64,000 nt of DNA. It comes from Heterostelium album PN500. Taxonomy: Eukaryota; Evosea; Eumycetozoa; Acytosteliales; Acytosteliaceae. Each line of letters starts with the position of its first letter. Within the stretch, counting starts at the first letter, position 1. Where the stretch lies: assembly GCF_000004825.1 (NCBI RefSeq), contig NW_008805083.1, forward strand, positions 124,001 to 188,000, given 5' to 3'. Shown here piece by piece: positions 1 through 10,214 of this stretch. A program made the translations under genes and the position numbers. The notes under the pieces were generated by a model. It saw nothing but the letters and a program-made list of their open reading frames with translations, ran no database searches and was not told where the DNA came from.

Positions 1-1550
1 TTAATATAAATTGCATCAGTCAACGGTTCAATGACAATGTCAGTGTACATAAATGTCACTAGGTCATAAACTTTGGCATTTTTACTGGAGTTAGAGAAAC
101 AATACAATTTGCTCGAAGATATACCACTTGAAGGAATAAATACTATTTTTGAAATTGGGTTGGATTGCGCATTAGTTACCAATTGATTCATATGAGGAAC
201 GGTCGTGAAACTTTTTGATCCCAGATCATATCTTTCTATTGTATTGAAGTTGGTGAATATATAAATGTGATTATCTCCAATTGCACAATGTTTCATTGAA
301 AAATTTTTGGAGAAATCAACATTTGATGTTATTTTGTAGGTATCCGACAAGGTATAGATATTGGATGAGTCAACTAAATAAACAACACCATTGTTCGCAA
401 GAATTTCGGAAATAGATGTGATTGATATTGATATGAATTGGGTACTTAAAATATTTGGATCAACGATTTCGATTTCTCTACCGATAGAATAGTAGTCTCT
501 AGAGCGGCTGGTGTATCTGTGCAAAATATATATCTGGTTTTTCTCTTTGTCATAGCATGCTGACTCCATCGTACTCTTAATTTGTGTTGAACGTGGGAAT
601 TTAGTTATCGTTTTCTTTGAGATTGAATATTTAATATATTCAGAATCAAAGAAGAAGATATCATCTCCAACTTGAACCATATGGGCAGGTTTTACATCTT
701 TCAAACTGTTTGGTTTGGTAATTGTTTGAGTTTTCATATCAAAAAACTTTGTCTCTACTCCATTGTAATAAACTATCATATCATTGTCCCGGGATTTCTC
801 TAATTGCCACATGGTGTCAAAGCCATCTTTGATGATCTTGATTTGATTGTGATCAAACATTGCCACGTATTTAGAAGGAATGATTTGGGAGTTGGTCTTT
901 TTCATATCTTTATGCTTGGAGACATGTGATAGGAAGTCGATCTTGTCTGCTGGATTGGCGAACGAAACTTCTGAAAAGACATTCTGGAATGTTTGGAAAA
1001 GTTGTTTGTGGTCAACTGACTGTTCGACAGCCTTGAGGAGATCACCAATAGCGTTATATTGTTGGTGTTCTTTGGTATTTGAGCTGTCTGGACTTTCGGA
1101 TACATGTTCTCCTGATCTACCCTCTGAACTCTCCGAATTCTCTGGATTTTCGTTGTTGTAAATGGTATTGGTAATGACCTTGAGTGAATTAATCTCCTCG
1201 ATCACCAATGGAATAAGTGACTTTGCCAACTCCAACTGCTCTTCCACTGGTTTCTTCTTCTTGTGTTCTTCAACCATGAGAACATTGTGTATATCTTCAT
1301 AGAACTTGGTAATTTCATCAAGTGTAGACTCTAAAGAATCAATGGTTGATTTGATTGTCTTTAATCGATCGAAAAGATTCGAAATCTTGTCTTGATAGCC
1401 ATTTGTCTTCAACACCTGCTCCTTGATCGAGTCGAAATCATCAAACCTGTGTTGATTGTGATCACTGACACAACATTGTTTACAAACTAATTTTGAACAA
1501 GTTGAACACAAGAATATAAAATCTTTAAAATGTACTGAACAATGATTCAT
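1..1550 (-). CDS. B-box zinc finger / coiled-coil / beta-propeller-like protein, copy A (C-terminal end cut by window)
   Basis: The reading frame is open from the ATG at 1550-1548 to the window edge, giving about 516 codons with no stop. By comparison with copy B only about five C-terminal residues are missing. The N-terminus has a B-box-type Cys/His pattern: MNHCSVHF, then CSTC, CKQCC and DHNQH within the first 35 residues. A helical, Lys/Glu-rich coiled-coil region follows (about residues 45-140), then a polar linker. The last 320 residues are beta-rich with recurring Tyr-hydroxyphobic strands such as HIYIFT and LYCFS, suggesting a kelch- or NHL-like propeller. Dictyostelids have many B-box/coiled-coil proteins of this type; the function is unknown. 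It is intact, unlike its tandem neighbour. Homology and reading frame are clear; the propeller assignment is inference. Confidence 0.8.
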   Translation of the reverse strand, partial: MNHCSVHFKDFIFLCSTCSKLVCKQCCVSDHNQHRFDDFDSIKEQVLKTNGYQDKISNLFDRLKTIKSTIDSLESTLDEITKFYEDIHNVLMVEEHKKKKPVEEQLELAKSLIPLVIEEINSLKVITNTIYNNENPENSESSEGRSGEHVSESPDSSNTKEHQQYNAIGDLLKAVEQSVDHKQLFQTFQNVFSEVSFANPADKIDFLSHVSKHKDMKKTNSQIIPSKYVAMFDHNQIKIIKDGFDTMWQLEKSRDNDMIVYYNGVETKFFDMKTQTITKPNSLKDVKPAHMVQVGDDIFFFDSEYIKYSISKKTITKFPRSTQIKSTMESACYDKEKNQIYILHRYTSRSRDYYSIGREIEIVDPNILSTQFISISITSISEILANNGVVYLVDSSNIYTLSDTYKITSNVDFSKNFSMKHCAIGDNHIYIFTNFNTIERYDLGSKSFTTVPHMNQLVTNAQSNPISKIVFIPSSGISSSKLYCFSNSSKNAKVYDLVTFMYTDIVIEPLTDAIYI

Positions 1551-1969
1551 TAATTTTATAAATAAATAATTACTTTTAATCTTTATAACTTTTTTTTAAA
1601 AACAAAAATAGTGTTACAGAAACTAAAATATGTGAGTTAAAGTTTTTTGAAAAAGGTGCTTGTTGAAGGTTAAATATCATTTCTCCCAAAACCAAAAAAA
1701 AGTAGTGTACCAAAGAAAATATCATCCTAATTAGAATTTCAATTGTTGAACCTACAGATTCCGATTCAAATTACTTTCTCCCATATTCAATAGAGAAAAT
1801 ATTTGTTAAATATTCCTAAAACAATGATAATAAGATCTATTTTTTGAACTAAGATTTATATATGAACAACAATAGACAAATATTATTAAAAACAAAATCA
1901 AAAAATCATTGATCGCAACTAACTAAGAATGTTTTTTTTAATTTATTTGAAGATTATTATAGTATGCGA
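1551..1969. other. Spacer between the two B-box copies
   Basis: This is 419 bases of AT-rich DNA. It holds the presumed promoter of copy A and the 3' flank of copy B. I see no gene, repeat array or RNA. Confidence 0.6.
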
Positions 1970-3553
1970 TTAATCTTTATTTCTTTTAATAAAAACTGCA
2001 TGATTAGAAACTTCGATAACCACATCAGTGAACATATATGTTATTAGGTCATAAACTTTGACAGTTGTACTGCTGGCGGAGAAACAATACAATTTGCTCG
2101 AAGATACACCACTTGAAGGAACATATACAATTTTTGAGATTGTGCTGTTGTTCGGATATCTAAACAATTGATTAATATCAGGCACAGTCGTGAAGCTTTT
2201 GGATTCCAGATCAAATCTTTCAATGGTGCTTTGGGTGGTGAATATATAAATATGGCCATCTCCAATTGCACACAGCTTCATTTGGAAATTGTATAAACCA
2301 ATGGTAGACGTAATTTGGCAGTTATCCGACATCGTGTGAATATAGGATGTGTCAACGATATACACCAAACCATTACTTGCAAGAATTTGCGGATTTGTAA
2401 TATGTGAGATTGATACTGTTTTGACTTGGACACTTAGATTGATGGGATCGATGATTTCGATTTGTGAACTTTTGCTATAGTGGTCGGTGTATCTGTGCAA
2501 AATATAAATCCGGTTTTTCTCTTTGTAATAACATGCTGAGTACATTGTGCCCCTTTGGTAAACACAAGAGTTGAATTTAGTTGTCTTTTTCTGTGAGATT
2601 GAATATTTAATATATTCAGTACCAGCACCAAAGAAGAAGATATCATCTCCAGCTTGAACCATATGAGACTGCTTTATATCTTTCAAACTGTTTGGCTTGA
2701 TAATTGTTTGAGTTTTCAAATCAAAAAACTTTGTCTCTGATCCATTATGATAAACGATCATGTCATTGTCCTGGGATTTCTCTAATTGGCACATGGAGCT
2801 TAAGCCATCTTTGATCATCTTGGTTTGATCTTTGTCAAACATTGTCACGTATTTAGAAGGAATGACATGTGAGTTGGTCTTTTCTAATCCACCTTGCTTG
2901 GAAACATAGGAAAGGAAGTCCATTGTATCTGCTGGATTGGCGATCGAAACAATTGGAAAGAGATTCTAGAATCTTTGGAAAACTTTCTTATAGTCAACTG
3001 ACTGTTCGACGGCCTTGAGGAGATTGTCAACTTGAGAGCTATAGTATTGTTTGTGTTCTTTGCTATCGTATTGTTTGTGCTCTTTGATAGTTGAGTTGTC
3101 TGGACTTTGAGTTACTTGCTTTCCTGATCTACCCTTTGGGTTCTTTGGATTTTCGTTGTGGTGGATTGTATTGGTAATGACCTTGAGTGAATTAATCTCC
3201 TCGATCACAAATGGAATAAGTGACTTTGCCAACTCCAACTGCTCTTCCACTGGTTTCTTCTTCTTGTGTTCTTCAACCATGAGAACATTGTGTATATCTT
3301 CATAGAACTTGGTTATTTCGCTAAGTGTCGACTCTAAAGAGTCAATGGTTGATTTGATTGTCTTTAATCGATCGAAAAGATTCGAAATCTTGTCTTGATA
3401 ACCATTTGTCTTCAACTCATGTTCTTTGATTGAATCGAAATCATCAAACTGATGTTTGCTATGATCACTGACACAACATTGTTTACAAACTAATTTCGAA
3501 CAAGTCGAACATAAAAATATAAACTCTTTAAAATGTACTGAACAATGATTCAT
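1970..3553 (-). pseudogene. B-box / coiled-coil / beta-propeller-like protein, copy B, with one in-frame TAG
   Basis: This is a tandem paralogue of copy A in the same orientation. The frame runs from the ATG at 3553-3551 to the TAA at 1972-1970, 528 codons. One in-frame TAG at 2968-2966 splits it into segments of 195 and 317 codons in the same frame. At the matching place copy A has CAG (Gln), so a single C-to-T change explains the stop. The rest is intact and strongly similar: the B-box Cys/His residues, the coiled coil and the C-terminal beta-rich region. A small internal duplication of EHKQY lies just before the stop. The options are a young pseudogene, a truncated B-box/coiled-coil protein of 195 residues, or a sequence error. 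The lack of other damage argues that the change is recent. Confidence 0.75.
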
Positions 3554-4171
3554 TATATATATATATAAATAATTATATATTTATAAATACAAAACAAAAC
3601 AAAACATAAATATTTAGATTAAATAGAAATTTGGATGTCGTTTTTTTTTTTTTTTTTTTTTTTTTTTGTTTGATGATGAAATTTTTGACTTGGGTCTATG
3701 GGACAAAAGCTACCTTCACGCTTTAACAATATTTTATTTGTTATCTCATTTAAAGATTGTGTCATATTTTCATATCTTTTTTAGTAATTTTTAAACTCTT
3801 TTTGCCTTTATGACAATTCAAATGAATCAAACATATGGAATTTCTGTGCAAATAAATAAGCATAACAAAAAAATTTTTTTGATCAAAAAAATTGTAAATT
3901 TTTTTTTGATTTATATTTTCAAAAAAAACGTTGAAATCATTCGATTGATCATTGTGTGTTACTACTCTGACAAATAAGCAGTTTCTATATTTTCATCATT
4001 GTTGTTCTTGTTTTTCGTTTAATTTAGATTTAGATTTAAATTAAATCAATTATTATAATCTCTTTTATCAACTTTACATTATAAAAGATAAAAGAGAGAA
4101 ATATATATTTATATTATCGATTTATAATAGACAAGAAGGAAACAGAACAGATAGTAAATAAATAAACAACG
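3554..4171. other. Divergent promoter spacer with 27-base T run
   Basis: This spacer lies between B-box copy B (minus) and the S18 gene (plus). It is AT-rich and contains an uninterrupted run of 27 T at 3641-3667 and further T and A runs near 3870-3930. It presumably holds promoters for both genes. No coding sequence is seen. Confidence 0.6.
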
Positions 4172-5760
4172 ATGCAATCTTCATTGTCAATTCTAAATAG
4201 ATTCACAAGACAATGTTTGTCTGCAAGTAGATCAACCACATCGTCATCCACCTATTTGGTTGGCTATATAAATGGCAACTCGATTCAAACCAATGGATAT
4301 TGTAGTCACAAGAAGAAACATCATCATCATGGCATGGGAACATCGGCAAAGGATCTCGAGGAGGTCGAAGATGCCGCTGCCTATCCAATACAGATGCGTC
4401 GTGCCGATCTCCTAAAGAAGATGGACGCTCGTGAGCAACAGGAAGCCAAGCAATTCGAACAGGACGAACTAGAGGAGATCGAAGAGGACGAAGAGTACGA
4501 CGAGGAGATGTACGAGCAGGACAACGACAGAGACGACGACGACAACGAAAACGCATTCGACCGTTCCGCCATCAAAGAGAAACTACAGTTGCGTCGTAAG
4601 AAGCTGGCGATCGAAGATGAGTTGGAGTCAATCGGTCGTTTCGGATCGGGACACGACAACAAGTTCCACTCGGACGTGCTGTCGGTGGAGCAACTGGAGC
4701 GCGCCGTCTTTGGCGAGGACGGCAAGGTCATTCCACCAGAGAATGTAACTAGCCGTGACATGTACTTGCATCTGATGAGAAAGTATCGTGGATTGCGTAG
4801 CAAGACGAACAAGTCACACGATTTGCCAACTGAGGAATTGTTTGAGTCGGCACACGACGACTGCGACGGCGAGCATCACCACCACACCCCACAGCTCTCC
4901 AAGGAGAGAAAACAAATTTTGCTCCAAAAGCGATTGGACATTTTAGAGAAAGAGAGAATACACGAAGAGATGTTGGCCAAGGCAGAGGAGGTCGGCGCTG
5001 AAAACATCGAAAAGTATCGTGTCAACCCGATGCTCGAAGAGATGCGTGCCAAAAAGGCTGCCAAAGCAGTCGAGGATAAATCATCGACAGAGTATCTCTT
5101 AAGACACATCACCAAATTAGAGAGACAAGGTGTCTTTGATGATCAAGTCACACGTTCACCAACCACCGGTAAAGAGGTCGTCGGAAACAAGAAGTTCCCC
5201 AAATGTCTATTATGTTTTGATTATGGATGGAAAGTTGAACCAATGGTAAGTAAAGCAACAATGTGAATGTTTAAAACTAACTTAAACTAACTTAACTAAT
5301 TAAAACTATTTATTTATATGTTTACTTCTACTACTAATAGAATGTTCCATTGTTAAGTATCTATTTAAATAATGACGGTGATATTTTGCCGAGATATATT
5401 ACAGGAAATTGTTTGAAGCATCAAAAGAAGATCGCTAGAACTATTAAACAAGCGAAACATCTTGGATTGTATTCATATAAGAAGGGTACTTTCACTATCT
5501 ACGATCCAAATGTAGTGCCACCAACACCCAAGGAGGATGTCGAGTACGACAAATGGTTCCGTGGTGACTTTACAGACAAGGATTGGATCGGAGATGAATC
5601 TATCGAGGAGGTCGACGACTTTGAGAATCCAATCGACGTTGAAAAGGAGAAACTCAAACAGAAGGAGTCTATCATGTTGGATATGGGTGTCAGTGAGCAT
5701 GAAGCAGATCAAATCTTGGCTGGTAAATTCTTTAAGATTAAAGATACTGACAGTAAATAA
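4172..5760 (+). CDS. mrps18: Mitochondrial small-subunit ribosomal protein bS18m, with long N-terminal extension
   Basis: Two exons, join(4172..5245, 5341..5760), encode 497 residues. The intron begins GTAAG and ends AATAG, and exon 1 ends exactly after a Met codon. The S18 domain lies at about residues 345-425: KCLLCFDYGW, DILPRYITGNCLKHQKK and IARTIKQAKHLGL match the family's core, which binds small-subunit rRNA. CxxC followed by CxKH is the zinc-type pair seen in some S18 proteins, and the intron falls between the two halves. The N-terminus (Ser-, Thr- and Arg-rich, few acidic residues) suits a mitochondrial presequence. About 300 residues of charged, acidic and coiled-coil-prone sequence separate it from the S18 domain. 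Bacterial S18 is only about 75 residues, so the extension is unusual. Family identity is firm; the role of the extension is unknown. Confidence 0.9.
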
Positions 5761-5931
5761 GAATAATAATAAAAATAATAATAACGAAAATAATAATAAT
5801 AACTATAATAACTATAATAATAACAACTATAACAATAACATTAATATAATCTTTTTATCAATTTAAAATAATAAATTTATATTTAAATTATCTTGTTTTG
5901 TTTTGTTTTTGCTTTTGTTTTTGTTTTGTTT

Positions 5932-6359
5932 TTATTTAACTAATTGGTTGGGATCTTTACCACAGAATATTTGAAAGATCCTAGAGGAGAGTACCGGACC
6001 TAACTTCTTGTTGGATGACTCTATCTTTAGATCCTTGAGAAGTGAAACTCTTTGTTGATCGGTCATTCCAGGTTTGTAGTAGTCGTCGTACAACGATTTG
6101 ATGGTTGGATACCGCATGATAATCGAAGATGCCACACTCTTTGAAACACCACTGATCATACAAAGCTGTGAAGTCCAAATCTCATTGGAATTCTTGTATT
6201 TCTTTTTGATGGCATCCGGACAGAAACCCTGAAACAACTTGGAATTGTCTTCGCGATAAGGCAACATACTGATACACTCTGTACATTTCACCAAAAACAA
6301 TGAACTTTCACTTCTATTATTTACAATTCTAACCATTATAGTTGAATATTTATACTATT

Positions 6360-6390
<31 letters not shown>

Positions 6391-7626
6391 TGTTAGTATG
6401 TATTTGATATACAAATAACTAACACTATATCTAACTAACTGAAGATATTGATTGATAAATTTAAATTTACCTGTATTTCTAAAAATATCTTTTCAAACTC
6501 GTGTCTGGAAAAGAACTTTTTACAAACAACGTCAGATGAACTACCATTAGTAGTGGTACTTGATGTTTGGTTACTACTGCCATTCAACTTTGATGTGATA
6601 TCAGCTGATTTCATTTGTGACTTTTGTTTCAAAAAGTAATCCAATGATTCAATCAAGAGGATGAATCTCTTTGTTGGGTAGTTATCAAGTAGATTAGATA
6701 TGGTAGTAATCAAAGTATTGGTTTCCGCCATTCTATATAGAAATTCCGGTGAATATCTTAAAACTATAATATCTTGATCTTCTTTCTTTCCATTGCTCAA
6801 TGACTAGACAACAATATAAAGTTTGATTAACAACTAACTAATAATCAAAATATCTATAAATAAAACTCACTCTTTTCCATTGAATTGAACAATCGATCGA
6901 TAGTTTCTCTTGTTTCAAATCGGAACAGATGATATCACTACATTTCTCTGTCATCATACTGAGAAGATCGTCGATCTCTGCTGGCGGCAGTTCCGAATCG
7001 AAATGAATCGATGTCTCTTTCAGTGCTTCTTTCTTTGATTTCTTCTTTGCCGGTTTTGAATCGTCCAATTGCAATTGTCGTGGTCTTCCTCTGGTTGTCG
7101 ATGTTGTCGATGTAGTTGTTGTTGGTTTCATTGTTCTCTTTGATGCTGCTGTTGCTGCTAATGTCGATGTTGAAGTTGTTGGTGCAGGTGTTTTGAAATC
7201 ATCGTCATAGTCATCCAAGTCCAATGCACTATTGTTACTCTTTTTACTAATAAACGAATCTTCATAATCTAATATCGAGGTTGACGATGTATTGACTGCC
7301 TGTTTCTTTGTTTGTCTACCACGTGACGTAGTGGAAGCAGCAGCGGTTGATTTCGTTGTCTTCTTTCTCTTTTTCGGTTCATCTCTTGTGAATGTCATTT
7401 CAATCTCGTCTTCAAAATCATCGTTATCAATTGCATCTAAACTACTTTCAAGTGACATTGCTACATTATTACTCTTATTAGCATTTGTAGTTGTTGTTGT
7501 TGTCTTCTTCTTTATAAATCCATTATTTGTATTACTATAATCATTATTATTATTACTCTTATTATTATTATCTACTTTAAAATCATCATCGTCATCATCC
7601 AATGATATTACATTATTACTATTCAT
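5932..7626 (-). CDS. eme1: EME1/Mms4-like subunit of the MUS81 structure-specific endonuclease
   Basis: Three exons on the minus strand, complement(join(5932..6354, 6471..6803, 6871..7626)), encode 503 residues. All junctions are GT-AG and in phase. The first 250 residues are disordered: Asp/Asn/Ser/Thr-rich with basic nuclear-localisation-like clusters (KKRKK, KKKSKKE). Exon 2 carries the ERCC4-like fold (RFILLIESLDYFLKQ). Exon 3 carries the C-terminal region typical of EME1, with SQLCMISGVSKSVASSII as a helix-hairpin-helix-like segment and a final LGPVLSSRIFQIFCG. EME1 is the non-catalytic partner of MUS81 in cutting branched DNA during replication-fork and recombination repair. The exon 3 acceptor was chosen because it restores the conserved residues before MVRIV. 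The gene converges on S18, with 171 bases between stop codons. Confidence 0.82.
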
Positions 7627-7952
7627 TCTACAACTTGTTACTTTACTTTACTTTACTTTTAAACTATAACCAACAACAATACAATAAACATATATCATTT
7701 AAACATATTATCTATATTTTATTTTTTTCAAATTTTAAACAAAAAAAACATTAATTTATCTTTGGCGCTCAAAATAATAAGTCGACTTGTTTTGTTTATT
7801 CTTGGAATTATGCATAACACTTGACTGACTCATTTAATAGAAAAAGAAATATATATGATTGTTTAAGATTGATAAATGATAAATTAATTAAAAATATATA
7901 TTAATTATTTATTGCTATGAACCACCATCGTAATGAAAAACAATACAACGGT
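7627..7952. other. Spacer upstream of eme1, 3' flank of the Rab-like gene
   Basis: These 326 AT-rich bases contain the presumed eme1 promoter. Repeated TTACTT units lie just upstream of its start codon. No gene or RNA is seen. Confidence 0.55.
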
Positions 7953-9218
7953 TTACAATATTGTACAAAAAGAGGATTTCTTCTCATTATTAGTAGTGTT
8001 ATTATTATTTGGTGAATTATTTTGAGGTGAATTACTATTACTATTATTGTTGTTACTATTATTTGAATTATTATTACTACTGCTGTTGTTGGTGTTGCTA
8101 CTGCTACCATTAAAACTATTTTGAAAACTACTGCTAAAAGTACCTAAAAGAGTGGGTGAACGAACTGTCGATTTCGGTTTGAACTTTGTCCAGTTTTCGT
8201 CGGCGTACAACTTCTCGCCGGCACCCTTCACCACCGTATACAACAGATCTTCGACACCGGTGCCACTGACCGAGCTCGTCTGTATATAGATGATTCCTTT
8301 GGATTGTGCGAATTGCTGCGCTTCTGCGACGCTGACAATGTCGCCACCAGTATTGTTATTGTTGTAGATGCTACTGTTATTGCTGTTGCTGCTGTTGTTG
8401 TTGTTGTTCGATGATGTAGCGGTGGTTGTCGTCGAGATGGTAGCGGTGGTGCCTGACGTCGTCGCCGTGGTAGACGATGAAATTAAATCTGACTTTGTGC
8501 TGGCCAATGCCACGTATAGCTTGGGGTTGCGTGCGTATCTCTCCACCTCTGTATTCCACTGCTGCAGACGTTCGAACGACGATCGATTCGTTGGATCGAA
8601 CGTTAGAATCACCACATCCGTATTCGAATACAAACTTCTAGATATAGTTCTAAATCTTTCTTGTCCCACTGTATCAATCTATTAGATAAATATTGATATA
8701 TAAGGAAAAAAAAAACATATTGTGTTAACAACTTTTCTTTTTTTTTTTTTTTACAATGTGGTAAATAATTGTAATTAAAACAACATCTTACAAATTTAAC
8801 AACTATTTGTTTTTTACCACTAAATGGTATCGCTTTTGTTTTCTAAAAGAAAAGCAAAGCAAGTTCAGTAATGTATGAAGAAGTGAGTAGCAAAGTTAAT
8901 GTTAGTTAGTAAGCTGTGTGGTTGTTGCCATTACTTTAAATAGATGATTTGATTCTTTAAACGAATCTTTAATAATGACGTACATGAGTTTGAGCTATAG
9001 TAATATTTGCTTGTTCAACTGATGGGTGTATATTCTCACACATTCTCCATAGCAAAGATGATTTACCAACCGATGGGTCACCAACCAATAACACTTTGAC
9101 AGTAATATCACTATATTAAAAATCATTATAACAATAGAGGTGACAAGTATAAGTAAACTATCAGATGGATGAACTATCAATCGACAACCTACCAATTTGA
9201 TATTGATGTTGTAGACAT
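7953..9218 (-). CDS. Rab-like small GTPase with low-complexity insert and C-terminal CaaX box
   Basis: Four exons, complement(join(7953..8678, 8792..8842, 8984..9110, 9193..9218)), encode 309 residues. Visible GTPase motifs are the P-loop GDPSVGKSS, the G3 motif DTVGQERF, G4 as TKSD in place of the usual NKxD, and a G5-like TSSVSG. The G3 sequence and the following FRTISRSLY are Rab-type. The switch I region (ANITIAQTH) lacks the usual Rab TIG(I/V)xF motif. A Thr/Ser/Asn-rich insert of about 45 residues sits between G4 and G5, and a second Asn/Ser tract precedes the tail. The protein ends CTIL, a CaaX motif that would favour geranylgeranylation, where typical Rabs end in two Cys. Exons 2-4 are firm; the 26-base exon 1 rests on splice signals and phase. 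Subfamily is unassigned. Confidence 0.8.
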
Positions 9219-10214
9219 TATTAATTAGTCTTCCAATTATATATTATATATTTTATATTTAAAAGTTGCTGCTCTCTAAATAAGAAGTTTTTTTTGTTTG
9301 TTGTTTTTCTTTCGAATGATTTGTAATCCTACATAAATAACCTAACTGATAATGTGATGTTTATTTGTTAACTTTTACAATTGCTATTAATATCTACAAT
9401 TACAAAAGATCTAAAATAATAAATCTATTCTATTTTGTTATTCTTCCTTATTTTTTTTGTTGTCATGAATGTTTTTTTTTTTGACAAAAAAATAATAACC
9501 AGTTTTAAAAAAAAAAAAAGGAGCTTATAATAAAAAAAAAAAAAAATCACACAAAATTTATTTTATATGAGAAAAAAAAATTCAAACTTGTGGAGGGTTT
9601 GGTTCACCTTATCAGCAAAAATTTAAAAACACTAAAACTAAACAAAATTACTTTGTGATAAAACAACATAATATTATTTATTTGTATTTGATTCTTTTTC
9701 TTTCTTCTTTAAACTTGAGTTTCATAGTTTAGTTATTTTATTATTCGAGAACAACATGTTGTTAAAAGAAGTAATTACTTTATGTAGGTGTAGTTTTTTT
9801 TTTTTTTTTTTTTTTTGGTAATTCTTTTTTTTATTTTATTTTATTTTATTTTTTTAAAAATTTGAGTAACTTGAAGTTGAAAAAAATATGTTTTTTTGTC
9901 ACTATTTTTGATGAATCATTAATTTTAATTGTTTTTGTGTGAATTCACCAAAAATTATAAATTTAATTTATTTTGTTTAAAAACCATTTCATTTCATATT
10001 TTTCATTTTAATAAATCGATAAATATATATTTATTTTATAAAGTTAGTTAGAATTAGTTATATCTTATTATCATTTTAATATATATTAGAGTGTAAAGTT
10101 AAAGTTAAACAAACATCATCATTATTTTATTTTTTTTTCTTCAATATATTCTCAAATTTGTATAGACACCTTTTATTTGTTACATTAATATATTAGTATT
10201 ATAAAAACAACACA
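9219..10214. other. Divergent promoter region between the Rab-like gene and npl4
   Basis: This is about 1 kb of very AT-rich DNA with several homopolymer runs, for example A runs near 9510-9545 and a T run near 9798-9816. It presumably drives both flanking genes. I see no coding sequence or RNA gene. Confidence 0.6.

Noticed and set aside
880-1161. Plus-strand open frame of 93 codons
   Set aside because: It lies antisense to the strongly supported B-box copy A and has no independent features.
4203-5115. Minus-strand open frames across the S18 gene
   Set aside because: They mirror the codon bias of the S18 exons, with Ser/Arg-rich shadow composition.
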